Positions 63,860-64,000 of a stretch of 64,000 nucleotides of DNA are shown piece by piece (the stretch's first letter is position 1; the number at the start of each line of letters is the position of its first letter). Position numbers and translations under genes: made by a program. Location: positions 558,001 to 622,000 of the forward strand of contig NZ_CP102083.1 of the NCBI RefSeq assembly GCF_024582715.1, written 5' to 3'. The notes under the pieces were generated by a model, which saw nothing but the letters and a program-made list of their open reading frames with translations, was not told where the DNA came from and ran no database searches. This DNA is from Mycoplasma sp. 2045 (GTDB lineage Bacteria > Bacillota_I > Bacilli_A > Mycoplasmatales > Metamycoplasmataceae).

Positions 63860-64000
63860 TTTTAATTTTAATTTCCACTCTTAAAGTTGCTTTTATATCT
63901 TTGTATAAAACAATTTCAACATCGTGCAATCCTTCTGAAACTAAATGCACTTTTTGGATTGAATGTTTTGGTAACTTGTACCCTAATGAAGTTAATTTTT
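63846..64000 (-). CDS. rplI: 50S ribosomal protein L9 (C-terminal part; start beyond window)
   Basis: The last 50 codons: KLTSLGYKLPKHSIQKVHLV, then VEIVLYKDIKATLRVEIKI. This fits the C-terminal domain of L9. Position directly before dnaB, with a 14-nt overlap, supports it. Confidence 0.85.
   Translation of the reverse strand, partial: KLTSLGYKLPKHSIQKVHLVSEGLHDVEIVLYKDIKATLRVEIKIKNVKK

Overview
The window is chromosomal DNA of a mycoplasma (class Mollicutes), most likely of the hominis group. The sequence is very AT-rich. UGA is read as tryptophan: hrcA, gap, asnS, secDF, opp, dnaB and others only make full-length proteins when in-frame TGA codons are translated. Several surface proteins carry a lipobox and there is no sign of cell-wall genes. 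I merged open frames across TGA, so most gene ends given here differ from a standard-code reading.

Layout. 1-7.5 kb: hrcA (3' end off the window) with a degenerate CIRCE operator, a methyltransferase, gap, a YhcH-family protein, asnS and three membrane proteins of about 250 aa. 7.6-8.9 kb: IS3-family element, copy 1. 8.9-21.2 kb: a nucleic-acid scavenging island on the minus strand. It holds a surface lipoprotein with a circularly permuted DNase I-like nuclease domain, and an operon of solute-binding lipoprotein, staphylococcal-nuclease-like lipoprotein, ABC ATPase with a large helical insertion, two permeases, a small membrane protein and a second large lipoprotein. 21.5-27.6 kb: ktrAB potassium uptake, a UPF0154 protein, an M42 peptidase, tRNA-Leu(AAG), HPr and cardiolipin synthase. 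27.7-31.1 kb: an orphan PotD-like protein, rpsT and IS copy 2. 31.2-45.7 kb: HAD phosphatase, three overlapping small membrane-protein genes, rplK-rplA, tpiA, obg, secDF, ruvAB, rpmF, tmcAL, holA and unknown genes. 46.7 kb: tRNA-Leu(CAA). 47.1-59.3 kb: a pepF-oppABCDF peptide uptake and degradation operon. 59.3-59.7 kb: a gene-free stretch that folds as one or two small RNAs. 59.7-61.1 kb: IS copy 3. 61.1-64 kb: CNNM/CorC-like protein, dnaB and rplI (5' end off the window).

How it fits together: the organism seems to live on scavenged polymers. Two unrelated surface nucleases plus an ABC transporter suggest capture and import of nucleic-acid fragments. The Opp system imports peptides that PepF cleaves inside the cell. 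The same 19-bp palindrome lies upstream of both nuclease transcription units, a possible shared operator. The least expected features are the permuted nuclease; the IS element that splits terminator hairpins while carrying its own inward-facing terminators, supported by covariation; two unrelated ABC ATPases with very large insertions at the same place; and the structured RNA region upstream of pepF.
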